Source of the DNA: Ghiorsea sp.
GTDB taxonomy: Bacteria > Pseudomonadota > Zetaproteobacteria > Mariprofundales > Mariprofundaceae
DNA length: 64,000 bases
Reading direction: 5' to 3'
Assembly (NCBI GenBank): GCA_030949605.1
Contig: JAUZSH010000001.1
Span: forward strand, 62,001-126,000
The notes beneath the pieces are model-generated. The model was given only the letters and a program-made list of their open reading frames with translations. It did not search any database and had not been told where the DNA came from. The translations under genes and the position numbers were made by a program. Shown here piece by piece: positions 28,028-38,350 of the stretch (positions within the stretch are counted from its first letter, which is position 1; every line of letters begins with the position of its first letter).

Positions 28028-29271
28028 TTCAACGTTTTGAATTGCTGCTTGCTTTGCGCTATCTTCGTTCACAGCGTGGGGAAAAATTCGCTTCATTGGT
28101 TGGTTGGAGTTCTGCGGTGGGTATGGCGATTGGTGTGATGACACTAATCGTAGTGATGTCGGTTATGAATGGTGTCGCCACAGAAATACGCGATAAAATT
28201 CTTGGTTTTTCTTCGCATGTCGAAATCCAAGGACCTGACGACACTTTTCCCAATTGGCAAGAATGGTTAAGCATAGCCAAGCAGTTACCCCATGTTGAAC
28301 AAGCCTTACCTTATATTTCTACACAAACGCTAGCTAACCATAAGCACCGCTCAACAGGTGCAATTCTCAAGGGCATTGATATTGAACATGATACAACCAT
28401 TGCAGCGTTTATTACCAAAGGTGTGTTTTTAAAGCAGCCAGTAGACAACAAGCATATTTTTGAAGTTGTGATTGGCAAAGATTTGGCACACAAGTTGTCG
28501 GTCAGTGTTGGCAACAGTATTCGCTTATTATCGCCATCATCAGGCATCAGTCCCATGGGGGCATCACCCCGTATGCGAGCCTTCAAAGTTGTAGGTATTT
28601 TTGACTCTGGATTTTATGAGTATGACATTGGTCTGATTCTCACCTCCATGCAAGCGGTACAACGACTCAATCGCTTAAACAATGAAATCACGGGGATAGA
28701 ACTGCATCTGAGCAACCGTGATCAAGCAACTCAAGTTGCCAATGCTGCTAGAAATAGCTTGCCTCCAAGCGCGTGGGTTACCGATTGGCAGCACCGCCAT
28801 AAATCATTTTTTCAAGCTTTAAAAATGGAACGAACTGCGATGGCTATCATTCTTTTCTTAATTGTTATTGTGGCTATTTTTAATATGCTTTCGTCCTTGG
28901 TTATGGTTGTGATGGAAAAAAGAAAAGAAATTGCCATTTTAAAAACCATTGGCGCTTCACACGCATCCATTATTCGTATTTTTCTCTTGATGGGTATTAT
29001 TCTAAGCAGTATCGGCACATTGGCAGGTTTGTTCGCAGGCATCGTTTTATCATTAAATTTAGAGGCAATCGTTGCTTGGATAGAAAAAGTCAGCCATACT
29101 ACATTTTTATCTGGTGACGTGTATTATATTGACCATATCCCTGCCATTTTAGATACGACTTCTGTCGTGATGGTGGCAGCCATAAGTCTATTCATGGGTA
29201 TCTTGGCAACACTGTATCCCGCTTGGCGGGCAGCTAAAATACCACCCGCTGAAGCTTTACGCTATGAATAA
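28024..29271 (+). CDS. lolC: Lipoprotein-releasing ABC transporter permease LolC/LolE
   Basis: About 415 aa. N-terminal amphipathic segment FELLLALRYLRSQRGEKFASLVGWSS, first TM helix (about residues 24-46), large periplasmic MacB-like domain (about 47-260), then three TM helices with the cytoplasmic KRKEIAILKTIGASHASIIRIF coupling motif and a C-terminal LATLYPAWRAAKIPPAEALRYE. I chose TTG 28024, overlapping the antiporter stop as TTGA, because the family begins with this segment; an upstream TTG at 28009 is possible. Works with LolD (30464-31162) to release lipoproteins from the inner membrane; a single permease gene probably makes a homodimer (LolF-like arrangement). Confidence 0.9.
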   Translation: MIQRFELLLALRYLRSQRGEKFASLVGWSSAVGMAIGVMTLIVVMSVMNGVATEIRDKILGFSSHVEIQGPDDTFPNWQEWLSIAKQLPHVEQALPYISTQTLANHKHRSTGAILKGIDIEHDTTIAAFITKGVFLKQPVDNKHIFEVVIGKDLAHKLSVSVGNSIRLLSPSSGISPMGASPRMRAFKVVGIFDSGFYEYDIGLILTSMQAVQRLNRLNNEITGIELHLSNRDQATQVANAARNSLPPSAWVTDWQHRHKSFFQALKMERTAMAIILFLIVIVAIFNMLSSLVMVVMEKRKEIAILKTIGASHASIIRIFLLMGIILSSIGTLAGLFAGIVLSLNLEAIVAWIEKVSHTTFLSGDVYYIDHIPAILDTTSVVMVAAISLFMGILATLYPAWRAAKIPPAEALRYE

Positions 29272-29286
29272 TAAAGGAGCAAGCCC

Positions 29287-30471
29287 ATGTCTTTAGATGC
29301 TCTGAAAAGCAAAGCAAGACAGGCTATCTTGAATGGGAAATATGAAGTTGCATTAAAACACTATACAGACATCCATCAAGAAGCACCTTCTGATTTACGC
29401 ATGTTTACTAGGCTTGCAGAAATGAAAGAAAAAACGGGCAATGTAAAAGGTGCGGTATCGGACTATACTAAAATAGCCAAACAATATGCCGATGATGGTT
29501 TTGTTGTTCAAGCTATTGCCATTAACAAACTCATTCTCCGCCTTGATTCAGAGCAAACAGCAATCAAGAAGCGTTTGCGCGACCTATCTTCTGAGCGAGG
29601 AGAAGACTGGGCTTTAAGTACAATCATATCCAGTGACATCTCTCAGTTAAATAAGCCCAAATCGCACCGCACCCCATTACTGTCGGGACTTTCAGGGCAA
29701 GAACTGGATGATTTCATTGATTCCCTAGAACTGCGTGAGTTTTCTGCAGGTGAATTTATTTACCATAAAGGTGATCGTGGTGATTTACTTTATATCATTG
29801 GTCTAGGTATGGTATACCTTGAAACAGAAGATACGCGAGGCAATAAAAAAGTATTTTCCAAATTAGCTGAAGGTGATTTCTTTGGCGAGCTTGCATTTAT
29901 GAGTCAACAAAATCATGTTGATTCCGCTATTGCAAAGTCTGATGGCAATGTACTTTTGCTTAATCGTAAAAATTTTGACAACTGGGTTGAGAAGTACCCC
30001 TCTATTCATCAAACCGTTGAGGATTTTTACCGCCAACGTGTACTTGCAAGAATTCTAGCGATGACACCTGTCTTTGAAAAAATACCAACAGAAGCTCGCA
30101 TCTCTTTGGCAGAGCAATTTAGTTCTGCATATTTTACAACGGGTGATACGATTATCAAAGAAGGTGATGTGGGCAATACATTTTTTCTCATACGCTCAGG
30201 CAAGGTTAAGGTTGTGACCGTCAATAAAAAAGATACATCCAAAGTTATTGTGCTTGGCACATTAAGTGAAGGTTCATTTTTTGGTGAGGTATCCATGCTG
30301 ACCAATATGCCACGTACAGCAACAATTACCGCCATAGGAGATGTAGAATTAATGGTGCTAACAAGTGATAAATTCTTGAATATCGCTAAACAATACCCCA
30401 CTGTAAAGCAAGTCGTTGAAGTCTACCTCAAGCAGCGTGTTCAAAACACAATCAAAAAAATGCATGCATAA
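29287..30471 (+). CDS. TPR protein with two cyclic-nucleotide-binding domains
   Basis: 394 aa. N-terminal TPR-like helices (about residues 1-100, including YEVALKHYTDI and GAVSDYTKIAKQY), then two cNMP-binding (CAP_ED) domains at about 135-245 (GDFFGELAFMSQQ) and 260-380 (GSFFGEVSMLTNMPRTATITA). The second keeps the R-T-A of a phosphate-binding cassette; the first lacks the arginine (HVDSAIA). No DNA-binding domain, so it is a sensor or scaffold rather than a CRP regulator. It lies between lolC and lolD and shares their direction. Confidence 0.82.
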   Translation: MSLDALKSKARQAILNGKYEVALKHYTDIHQEAPSDLRMFTRLAEMKEKTGNVKGAVSDYTKIAKQYADDGFVVQAIAINKLILRLDSEQTAIKKRLRDLSSERGEDWALSTIISSDISQLNKPKSHRTPLLSGLSGQELDDFIDSLELREFSAGEFIYHKGDRGDLLYIIGLGMVYLETEDTRGNKKVFSKLAEGDFFGELAFMSQQNHVDSAIAKSDGNVLLLNRKNFDNWVEKYPSIHQTVEDFYRQRVLARILAMTPVFEKIPTEARISLAEQFSSAYFTTGDTIIKEGDVGNTFFLIRSGKVKVVTVNKKDTSKVIVLGTLSEGSFFGEVSMLTNMPRTATITAIGDVELMVLTSDKFLNIAKQYPTVKQVVEVYLKQRVQNTIKKMHA

Positions 30472-31162
30472 CCATACCATGCTTCGTGTAACCAACCTCT
30501 GCAAGTCATATCATACGCCGCAAGGTAGCCTAGAAATTCTGAAGAATATCAATTTTAGCGTTGATCAAGGATGCTTTACTGCTGTTGTTGGTGAATCAGG
30601 ATCTGGAAAGAGCACCTTATTACAACTTCTTGGAACTCTAGATTATGCAGATTCGGGAGAGATCATATTAAACGACATCGCTATTCATAATCTTCCTGAA
30701 CATAAACTCGCGATGTTACGCAACCAACATATTGGCTTTATATATCAGGCTCATCATTTGATTCCAGAACTTACTGCTGTTGAAAATATTATGCTGCCCC
30801 TCCTTATACAGGGTATTGGGCAAAAAGAAGCCAGATCAAAAGCTTTGAACTTACTTCAACAGCTCAAGATCGAAGAACGTGCCTTTCATATTCCCGCACA
30901 CCTATCGGGTGGCGAAGCGCAGCGTGTCGCTGTTGCTAGAGCTATGATAACAAAGCCATCACTCATCTTAGCTGATGAACCTACAGGGAACTTGGATGAG
31001 TCCACAGCTACAACCGTATTTAACATGATGTACAATATGTGCAAATCAGAAAACATTGCTGTTATTATGGTCACGCATAGTCAATCTTTTGCCAACAGTT
31101 GTGACAATATATATAAGCTGTCTCAGCACCAGTTATCACCAGCAACACTTAAAAACACTTGA
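30464..31162 (+). CDS. lolD: Lipoprotein-releasing ABC transporter ATPase LolD
   Basis: ABC ATPase with Walker A GESGSGKSTLLQLL, Q-loop YQAHHLIPELTAVENI, signature LSGGEAQRVAVARA and Walker B LILADEPTGNLDE, matching the LolD/MacB subfamily. The ATG at 30464 overlaps the preceding stop; MLRVTNLCKSY at 30479 is an equally good start. It powers LolC-type release of outer-membrane lipoproteins. Confidence 0.9.
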   Translation: MHNHTMLRVTNLCKSYHTPQGSLEILKNINFSVDQGCFTAVVGESGSGKSTLLQLLGTLDYADSGEIILNDIAIHNLPEHKLAMLRNQHIGFIYQAHHLIPELTAVENIMLPLLIQGIGQKEARSKALNLLQQLKIEERAFHIPAHLSGGEAQRVAVARAMITKPSLILADEPTGNLDESTATTVFNMMYNMCKSENIAVIMVTHSQSFANSCDNIYKLSQHQLSPATLKNT

Positions 31163-31255
31163 CAAAACAAAGGCTTCTACCAATAGTTGCTAACACTGTT
31201 TCTAGTCACATAAGTTCAAAAAACAGAATTCACACCTTATTCTATCGAGGAATAT

Positions 31256-31534
31256 ATGACCAAAGCTGAAATAGCAACTATCATATGCGAACGCGTTGGG
31301 CTATCAAAAAAAGAGTCCTCGGAAATTGTTGAAGTCCTGCTTGAAGAAATTAAAGATGTTCTTTCTCGTGGTGAAGATGTCAAAATATCAGGATTTGGTC
31401 ATTTCAGCGTGCGTGATAAAAATGCACGCCGTGGTCGCAACCCTAAAACAGGCGAAAGTATTACCATCGAATCAAGAAAAGTTGTCACTTTTCGTGCCAG
31501 CCAGCTTGTTAAAAATCAGCTTCAAGAAAACTAA
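31256..31534 (+). CDS. ihfA: Integration host factor subunit alpha
   Basis: 92 aa HU/IHF-fold protein: MTKAEIATIICERVGLSKKE, GFGHFSV turn, arm motif GRNPKTGESITIESRK, and FRASQLVKNQL at the C-terminus. Partner of ihfB at 6522-6800. TCGAGGAATAT upstream gives a GAGG ribosome site. Followed by a MerR-family gene, a conserved pairing in proteobacteria. Confidence 0.94.
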   Translation: MTKAEIATIICERVGLSKKESSEIVEVLLEEIKDVLSRGEDVKISGFGHFSVRDKNARRGRNPKTGESITIESRKVVTFRASQLVKNQLQEN

Positions 31535-31550
31535 GGCGCATTAAAACCCC

Positions 31551-31937
31551 ATGGGCGTTCAAAGCAGCACACAACTCAAGAGTCTAAAAAATTCAGGTGT
31601 ACAAATCCCCGTATTACCTGATAAGCTTTTTTTCTCTATTCGTGAGGTGAGTGACTTATGTAATATTGAACCACATGTTCTTCGCTACTGGGAAACTGAA
31701 TTCAAGCAACTCAAGCCTGTTAAAAAAAGTGGTAATCGTCGATTTTATCGACACAAAGATATTTATATGGCTTTACAAATCAAACACTTACTTTATAACT
31801 TAAATTTTACAATTCGTGGCGCAAAAAAACGTATTTCAAGTGGTGAAATGATTGAAATAAAACACAATAACAATAGAATGTGCCTACATTCAATTCGAGA
31901 GGAACTTGAAAGTATCAAAAAACTCTTAGACTTTTAG
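31551..31937 (+). CDS. MerR-family transcriptional regulator
   Basis: 128 aa. The winged-helix DNA-binding domain spans about residues 25-95: [43 protein letters not shown], with the typical RYWE and RRFY segments. The C-terminal effector region is short and lacks a cysteine metal site, as in the regulator usually encoded next to ihfA. Target unknown. tRNA-Pro follows 11 nt downstream. Confidence 0.9.
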   Translation: MGVQSSTQLKSLKNSGVQIPVLPDKLFFSIREVSDLCNIEPHVLRYWETEFKQLKPVKKSGNRRFYRHKDIYMALQIKHLLYNLNFTIRGAKKRISSGEMIEIKHNNNRMCLHSIREELESIKKLLDF

Positions 31938-31948
31938 CTTTCACAAAA

Positions 31949-32025
31949 CGGGGCGTAGCGCAGCCTGGTAGCGCACCACACTGGGGGTGTGGTGGTCGCA
32001 AGTTCAAATCTTGCCGTCCCGACCA
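31949..32025 (+). tRNA. tRNA-Pro (GGG)
   Basis: 77-nt cloverleaf with encoded CCA. Acceptor CGGGGCG pairs with CGTCCCG (one G-T), D arm GCGCAGCCTGGTAGCGC, anticodon stem-loop CCACACTGGGGGTGTGG with anticodon GGG, and T arm TCGCAAGTTCAAATCTTGC. Its 3' side borders the scar of a phage-type gene and a MITE nest. Confidence 0.95.
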
Positions 32026-32059
32026 TTTTTTCTTTATATATCAATCTCCACCACTTCTA

Positions 32060-32613
32060 ACTTACATTGAGCGGGTATCTTTTTCTAAAAAAATGATTTA
32101 AAATTGATATCGGATGATCTTTGTTCTCATCATATTGAATGAAAACAGCCTTTTAACTTACATTGAGCGGGTATCTTTTTTTTAAAAAATGATTTAAAAT
32201 TGATGTCGGATGATGTTTGTTCTCAAAATATTGAATAAAAACAGCCTTTTATGACCGAATCATTTAGCCATTTAATGAAAATTACGGTATCGATTTTCAA
32301 CTTTTTGCTTAAGTTGGTTGTAGATTGAAATTCGTAGGATAATCAGAATCGTGATGTATATCCTTATCTCATTGATTTATAAGGATAAAATAACCAAGAA
32401 AATGATAAAACATACCCGCTCAATGTAAGTTTTATGACCGAATCATTTAGCCATTTAATGAAAATTACGGTATCGATTTTCAACTTTTTGCTTAAGTTGG
32501 TTGTAGATTGAAATTCGTAGGATAATCAGAATCGTGATGTATATCCTTATCTCATTGATTTATAAGGATAAAATAACCAAGAAAACGATAAAACATACCC
32601 GCTCAATGTAAGT
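32060..32613. mobile_element. MITE (ACTTACATTGAGCGGGTAT ends) split by a second copy of itself
   Basis: The outer copy consists of 32060-32155 plus 32431-32613, flanked by the 4-bp duplication TCTA (32056-32059 and 32614-32617). The inner copy (32156-32430) sits inside it. Both ends read ACTTACATTGAGCGGGTAT in inverted orientation. Lacks coding capacity. The outer copy lies inside a phage-lysin remnant. Confidence 0.92.
32156..32430. mobile_element. Inner 275-bp MITE copy, complete
   Basis: Perfect inverted termini, flanked by the 4-bp duplication TTTA (32152-32155 and 32431-32434) generated in the outer copy. Best reference copy for the family in this window; other copies are at 43396-43669 and truncated ones at 66-272 and about 62990-63066. 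Confidence 0.92.
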
Positions 32614-32617
32614 TCTA

Positions 32618-32811
32618 ACCTTTATTTCCATACATGTTGCCATGCTTTCAACGAACCCAGCAAAGTGCCTGAAGCGCTCCATGTCATTCCAATCTATCGG
32701 ATATGGCACAACATCTACTGCAATACTTGGCATTTGCTTTTTGGATATTTCCTCGTTCACCTCTTTTTCAAGTGAAACAAAGCATGCACTCCCTTTAAAC
32801 TTAAATCAATC
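32618..32811 (-). pseudogene. Remnant of a phage-type M15 peptidase (endolysin)
   Basis: The minus-strand frame reads SIAVDVVPYPIDWNDMERFRHFAGFVESMA, resembling the AVDVVPYP...F..LAG block of phage L-Ala-D-Glu (M15) peptidases, then MEIKVR. The MITE nest interrupts it; beyond the MITE the frame would add SGGD and stop. The upstream part is cut off near the IS4 insertion at 32823. A dead scrap next to tRNA-Pro, consistent with a decayed prophage. Confidence 0.5.
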
Positions 32812-32822
32812 GAGTCTGACCC

Positions 32823-34376
32823 GAATGGCACTAAGTTAAGCAATTTAATATGCTTTAGCTAGGTGTTAAGTAGCGTTTAAAATGTTAGCTTTTAACATGT
32901 ATTTTATACCTTTAACCCTACCAAACTTACGCCTTCCAAGACAAAGAAAAGCAGCGCGTTCAGTGCAGCAGAAGCTTGCTGGTGAACTGGCGAAGTTAAA
33001 GCAAAAATCATTCGTCCAGCTTGGTGAATGTTTCGGCAAGTTTATTCCTTCCCACCTTCTTACACCATCCAAATCAGGTCGGCATAGTCGCAACCGTATT
33101 TTCAGCAAACAAAACACTTTTTGGGCATTTCTTTCTCAGGTGCTGGATGCAGAAGGAGGCTGTAAAGAGGTTACCTTGAAGTTTCAAGCTTTTATGACGA
33201 AGAGTTGTGGAAAAATAGTTACCTGCTCCACTTCTGCATATTGCCAAGCACGCAAGAACATAGATGAAAGCTGGCTTGAAAACATTTTCAAGCACCTGTC
33301 GCAACAGTTGTCGCATGCTAAGGGAAGAGTCAGCCTTCAAGGTAGGCGAGTTATCGTTGCTGATGGAACAGGCTTGAGTATGCCAGACACTGTGGAGAAC
33401 CAAGAGGAATGGCCTCAGCAAAAACATCAAAAAGTGGGATGTGGCTTTCCTCAAGCTGCGCTATGTGCTTGCTTTAATTTGGATAATGGCGCACTTCTTA
33501 GTTATGCGTTGGGTAATAAGAAGAGTCATGAGCTACCCATGTTGCGCCAGCAAAGTGACACGTTTAAAGCAGGTGATATTTTTCTCGGCGATAAAGGTTT
33601 TTGTAGCTACTACGATCAGTCTACATTTAAAGATAAAGGCGTGGATTCTGTGGTGACATTGGCACGCCGCAAACCTGTTTCAGTATCTCATGCGGTGAAG
33701 GTTATTGACCATAACGACTTGCTTATAACATGGCCTAAACCCAAGCATACTAAGGCTTCAAGTTACTCAAAAGATGACTGGGAACAATTGCCTGAAAGCC
33801 TACCAATGCGACAAATAAAGGTCGCTGTAAGCCAAGCAGGGTTTCGTGTTCAAGCGTTTTATATTGTGACAACTTTACTTGACCCAGTGTTGTATCCAGC
33901 CGATGAAATCGCAGACCTTTACTTTGAACGCTGGGATGTAGAGTTATTCTTTAGAGATATCAAAACAACCATGGATATGGATATTCTACGCTGCAAATCA
34001 CCAGCCATGGTTCGGAAAGAAATCACCATGCACCTGATTGCTTATAATTGCATACAAAGCCTTATTGTAGAAGCTGTTGCACACACCAAACAGAAAGTTC
34101 GCCGCATAAGTTTTAAGGCAAGTTTGCAAACCATCAGGTCATGGAGCATACAACTTGCTCAAAAGATGCCAGATAAAGAGCGTCAACGTTTGCTTCGACT
34201 TTTATATCAAGCCATTGCTAAAAATGTTGTCATCGAAAGGGTGGGAAGAAGTGAGCCAAGAGCTGTCAAACGAAGGCCTAAAAACCATCACCTATTAACA
34301 GCTCCAAGACACGAAATGAAAATAACCCAACACCGGAATACGCATAGAGCTGAAATTGCTTAACTTAGTGCCATTC
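32823..34376 (+). mobile_element. IS4-family insertion sequence, complete
   Basis: 1554 bp with inverted ends GAATGGCACTAAGTTAAGCA / TGCTTAACTTAGTGCCATTC, flanked by the 11-bp duplication GAGTCTGACCC (32812-32822 and 34377-34387). One transposase gene of 493 aa nearly fills it. Intact ends, an intact ORF and a perfect duplication suggest recent, possibly active insertion. Confidence 0.93.
32882..34363 (+). CDS. IS4-family transposase
   Basis: 493 aa DDE transposase. First catalytic Asp in IVADGTGLSMPD (about residue 160), second in FLGDKGF (about 237), and the IS4 signature Y-x2-R-x3-E-x6-K in YFERWDVELFFRDIK (about 343-357) carrying the catalytic Glu. The C-terminal tail is basic. Start TTG/ATG near 32882-32894; the exact codon is uncertain. 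Intact. Confidence 0.9.
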   Translation: MLAFNMYFIPLTLPNLRLPRQRKAARSVQQKLAGELAKLKQKSFVQLGECFGKFIPSHLLTPSKSGRHSRNRIFSKQNTFWAFLSQVLDAEGGCKEVTLKFQAFMTKSCGKIVTCSTSAYCQARKNIDESWLENIFKHLSQQLSHAKGRVSLQGRRVIVADGTGLSMPDTVENQEEWPQQKHQKVGCGFPQAALCACFNLDNGALLSYALGNKKSHELPMLRQQSDTFKAGDIFLGDKGFCSYYDQSTFKDKGVDSVVTLARRKPVSVSHAVKVIDHNDLLITWPKPKHTKASSYSKDDWEQLPESLPMRQIKVAVSQAGFRVQAFYIVTTLLDPVLYPADEIADLYFERWDVELFFRDIKTTMDMDILRCKSPAMVRKEITMHLIAYNCIQSLIVEAVAHTKQKVRRISFKASLQTIRSWSIQLAQKMPDKERQRLLRLLYQAIAKNVVIERVGRSEPRAVKRRPKNHHLLTAPRHEMKITQHRNTHRAEIA

Positions 34377-34387
34377 GAGTCTGACCC

Positions 34388-35904
<1,517 letters not shown>

Positions 35905-36032
35905 GTTCCCAATGTCCATGTCTGATGTTGGGGAATCGCACTGACCTTGATATTTCAAGGTGTTGGATTACACTGGCTTAATAGCATATAAGTAAGGCAC
36001 TTCGTGTGGTGGTTTGAATGGGTGAGGTTACA

Positions 36033-36551
36033 ATGAAATATATCGCATTTTTTTTATTGGCATTTGCAATGTTAACACCAACAACACAAGCTTCTTTCGC
36101 TGCAGTAGAGCCTGAAGAAAATAACGAAGAAAATACTCCTGATGCGATGTCGCGCTTGATGCAAGCTCCCGACATTGACGTGGAAAGTATTCGTGACCCC
36201 TTTCTATCCTCATTTGCCAAAAATCGTATGGATGAAGCAACACGTTATAAAAATCGCAAACGTCTACCATCCAACCAAAGAAAACGTGAAGTGTTGGAAC
36301 AATTTGATTTAAGCACTTTAAGCTTGGTGGCAACTTTCAAAAAATCAGGCCGCGACTGGGTTGCAAGTGTCCAAAATTCAACGGGGAAATCATACACCAT
36401 TCGCCGTGGCAACTACATCGGTAAACGCGGCGGAAGAATTGAGAAAATTGATGGGCAAACCGTGTATTTGGTTGAACAAGTGGTTAACCCTGCGGGTGAA
36501 GTTATTGATCGCCAAACCACACTAACCTTGGCTGAGGTCAACGACCAATAG
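36033..36551 (+). CDS. PilP-like type IV pilus assembly protein
   Basis: 172 aa from ATG 36033 (GAGG upstream). Signal peptide YIAFFLLAFAMLTPTTQAS, an acidic linker, then SIRDPFLSSF and a compact C-terminal beta domain: EVLEQFDLSTLSLVATF, VQNSTGKSYTIRRGNYIGKRGGRIEKI, VYLVEQVV. That order (RDPF linker, then L..L..V G...IG...G.I) is the PilP family, which links PilN/PilO to the PilQ secretin. No lipobox Cys is evident and no other pil genes are nearby, so it is a displaced family member; confidence is moderate. Confidence 0.7.
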   Translation: MKYIAFFLLAFAMLTPTTQASFAAVEPEENNEENTPDAMSRLMQAPDIDVESIRDPFLSSFAKNRMDEATRYKNRKRLPSNQRKREVLEQFDLSTLSLVATFKKSGRDWVASVQNSTGKSYTIRRGNYIGKRGGRIEKIDGQTVYLVEQVVNPAGEVIDRQTTLTLAEVNDQ

Positions 36552-36569
36552 TCCATATTTTTTGAACCC

Positions 36570-37205
36570 ATGAAAAAGAAAGATGTTGTATACCTTTTTG
36601 AAACCTTGCAAGCCATCGACCCTGAACCTCAAACAGAGCTCAATTATAACACACCATTTGAGCTTTTAATTTCAGTATTATTATCCGCTCAAGCTACGGA
36701 TGTGGGTGTCAATAAAGCCACCGCCAAACTTTACCCTATCGCCAACACTCCCCAAGCCTTTTTGGAATTGGGGGAAGAAGGCTTAAAACTCTATATCAAC
36801 ACCATTGGCTTGTATAACAGCAAAGCCAAACATGCCATACAAACAGCGAGAAAGCTGGTGGATGAATTTGATGGTGAAGTGCCGCGAACGCGTCAAGAGC
36901 TGGAGTCTTTGCCAGGTGTGGGGCGAAAAACAGCCAATGTGGTGTTAAATGTATTGTGGGGCGAACCGACCATGGCAGTGGATACGCATATTTTCCGTGT
37001 TTCCAACCGAACAGGGCTCGCACCAGGCAAAAACCCTTTGGAAGTTGAAAAGAAATTGCTGCAAGTGATTCCCAAAAAATATATGAAGCATGCGCACCAT
37101 TGGCTGATTTTGCATGGGCGTTACACCTGCACAGCACGCAAGCCCCAATGTCATGCTTGCCCGATCAATCATGCTTGCACATGGGCAGAAAAAACAATCG
37201 CATGA
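36570..37205 (+). CDS. nth: Endonuclease III
   Basis: Bifunctional DNA glycosylase/AP lyase for oxidised pyrimidines. 211 aa with the HhH motif ESLPGVGRKTANVVLN including the catalytic Lys, the catalytic Asp in AVDTHIFRVSNR, and the [4Fe-4S] loop C-x6-C-x2-C-x5-C (CTARKPQCHACPINHAC) near the C-terminus. Its TGA overlaps the next ATG. Confidence 0.96.
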   Translation: MKKKDVVYLFETLQAIDPEPQTELNYNTPFELLISVLLSAQATDVGVNKATAKLYPIANTPQAFLELGEEGLKLYINTIGLYNSKAKHAIQTARKLVDEFDGEVPRTRQELESLPGVGRKTANVVLNVLWGEPTMAVDTHIFRVSNRTGLAPGKNPLEVEKKLLQVIPKKYMKHAHHWLILHGRYTCTARKPQCHACPINHACTWAEKTIA

Positions 37206-38350
37206 TGCGTTCTACTCCTTTTATATTCCATGATCTTCAAGATTCTCAAGTTTTTTCATTGGTTCAGAAGGCAGGTCAGCAAGGTTATCTTGTCCATGGT
37301 CTTGTTCAAAACAAGCAGCAAGCACCATGGGTAAACTGTAGTCGCTATATTCAACACTATGTTGAATCTCCAAGCTTAGGCGATATCAACGCTGGTTTAT
37401 ACGCATTAAACTTAAGAAAACACAAGTTGAATGGTGTATTTGTCCCTGTTGTTGATGACATCGCGGAGTTGCTGGCTGAATACGCACCACTACTGAGAAA
37501 AAATGGTTTGAAATTTTTAACAGCCAAGCCTGAACAAATCGAGCAAATCAACACCTTCTACCTGCAGCAGTGGGGAGGAAAGCTAAGTATACCGCCAACG
37601 GCATATTGTAGTGGTGAGGATATACTTTCAACGGCTAAGAATATTGGGTTTCCCGTGCTTCTCAAATCTTACCGCGATGGTTTTGTTGCATTCGATTCGG
37701 AAAAAGATCTACAGCACTGGCTGAAGACAGTAGAAGGTTATCCCTTTCACTTTGTTCAACGTGTTCAACGGTATATCCAAGGCAACATCAACACTATGGC
37801 AACCGTCATGCTTTTATTTGATGCGCAATCCCGTCCTGTTCGTGGTTTTACAGGGCGTAGACTTCGCGTTGTGCCAACGCAATTTGGACCCTTCGGTGAA
37901 ACTCTCGCCGCGCAAGCAGAGTGGATACCCGACTTATATGATGCTACAGTGGAATTACTGTCGGCAATCGGCTGGGTGGGATTTGCCGAGGTTGAGTGTA
38001 AGCAAGATGAGCATGGTGTGTGGCATCTGCTTGAAATTAACCCTCGCCTGTCGGGTTGGGCATGTTTGGCAGAAGATGATGGTGCAGGTTTACTCTCGGC
38101 TTATCATCAAATTTGCACAGAAGATGCCAAGCTTGAGCCAAGTTGTTTGCAGCATTCAACAACACATTATCAACGTGTCATTGCTTCCGCATTGCATCAG
38201 CCTGATTGGTCTTGTTTCAATAAGCGCACCTACAAAACCATGCTTACTTATCCGAAAAACCAATGTTTTAGCGCATGGGACAAAGAAGATAAATCCGCCA
38301 ACCAAGCTTGGTCTGCTTATATGTTACAACGCCTCAAGAACAAAGCTTAA
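37202..38350 (+). CDS. ATP-grasp protein beside Cys-rich system locus 2
   Basis: About 382 aa. The N-terminal Rossmann-like part is followed by an ATP-grasp domain: FPVLLKSYRDGFVAF (ATP-binding Lys, about residues 153-167), FVQRVQRYIQG and the metal-binding LLEINPRLSGW (about 275-285). Resembles carboxylate-amine/thiol ligases of the CPSase type. ATG 37202 overlaps the nth stop. It is convergent with the HPr-kinase-like gene; their stops overlap in TTAA. ATP-grasp plus HPr-kinase-like pairs occur in RiPP-like systems, but this gene may simply be co-transcribed with nth. Confidence 0.7.
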   Translation: MMRSTPFIFHDLQDSQVFSLVQKAGQQGYLVHGLVQNKQQAPWVNCSRYIQHYVESPSLGDINAGLYALNLRKHKLNGVFVPVVDDIAELLAEYAPLLRKNGLKFLTAKPEQIEQINTFYLQQWGGKLSIPPTAYCSGEDILSTAKNIGFPVLLKSYRDGFVAFDSEKDLQHWLKTVEGYPFHFVQRVQRYIQGNINTMATVMLLFDAQSRPVRGFTGRRLRVVPTQFGPFGETLAAQAEWIPDLYDATVELLSAIGWVGFAEVECKQDEHGVWHLLEINPRLSGWACLAEDDGAGLLSAYHQICTEDAKLEPSCLQHSTTHYQRVIASALHQPDWSCFNKRTYKTMLTYPKNQCFSAWDKEDKSANQAWSAYMLQRLKNKA

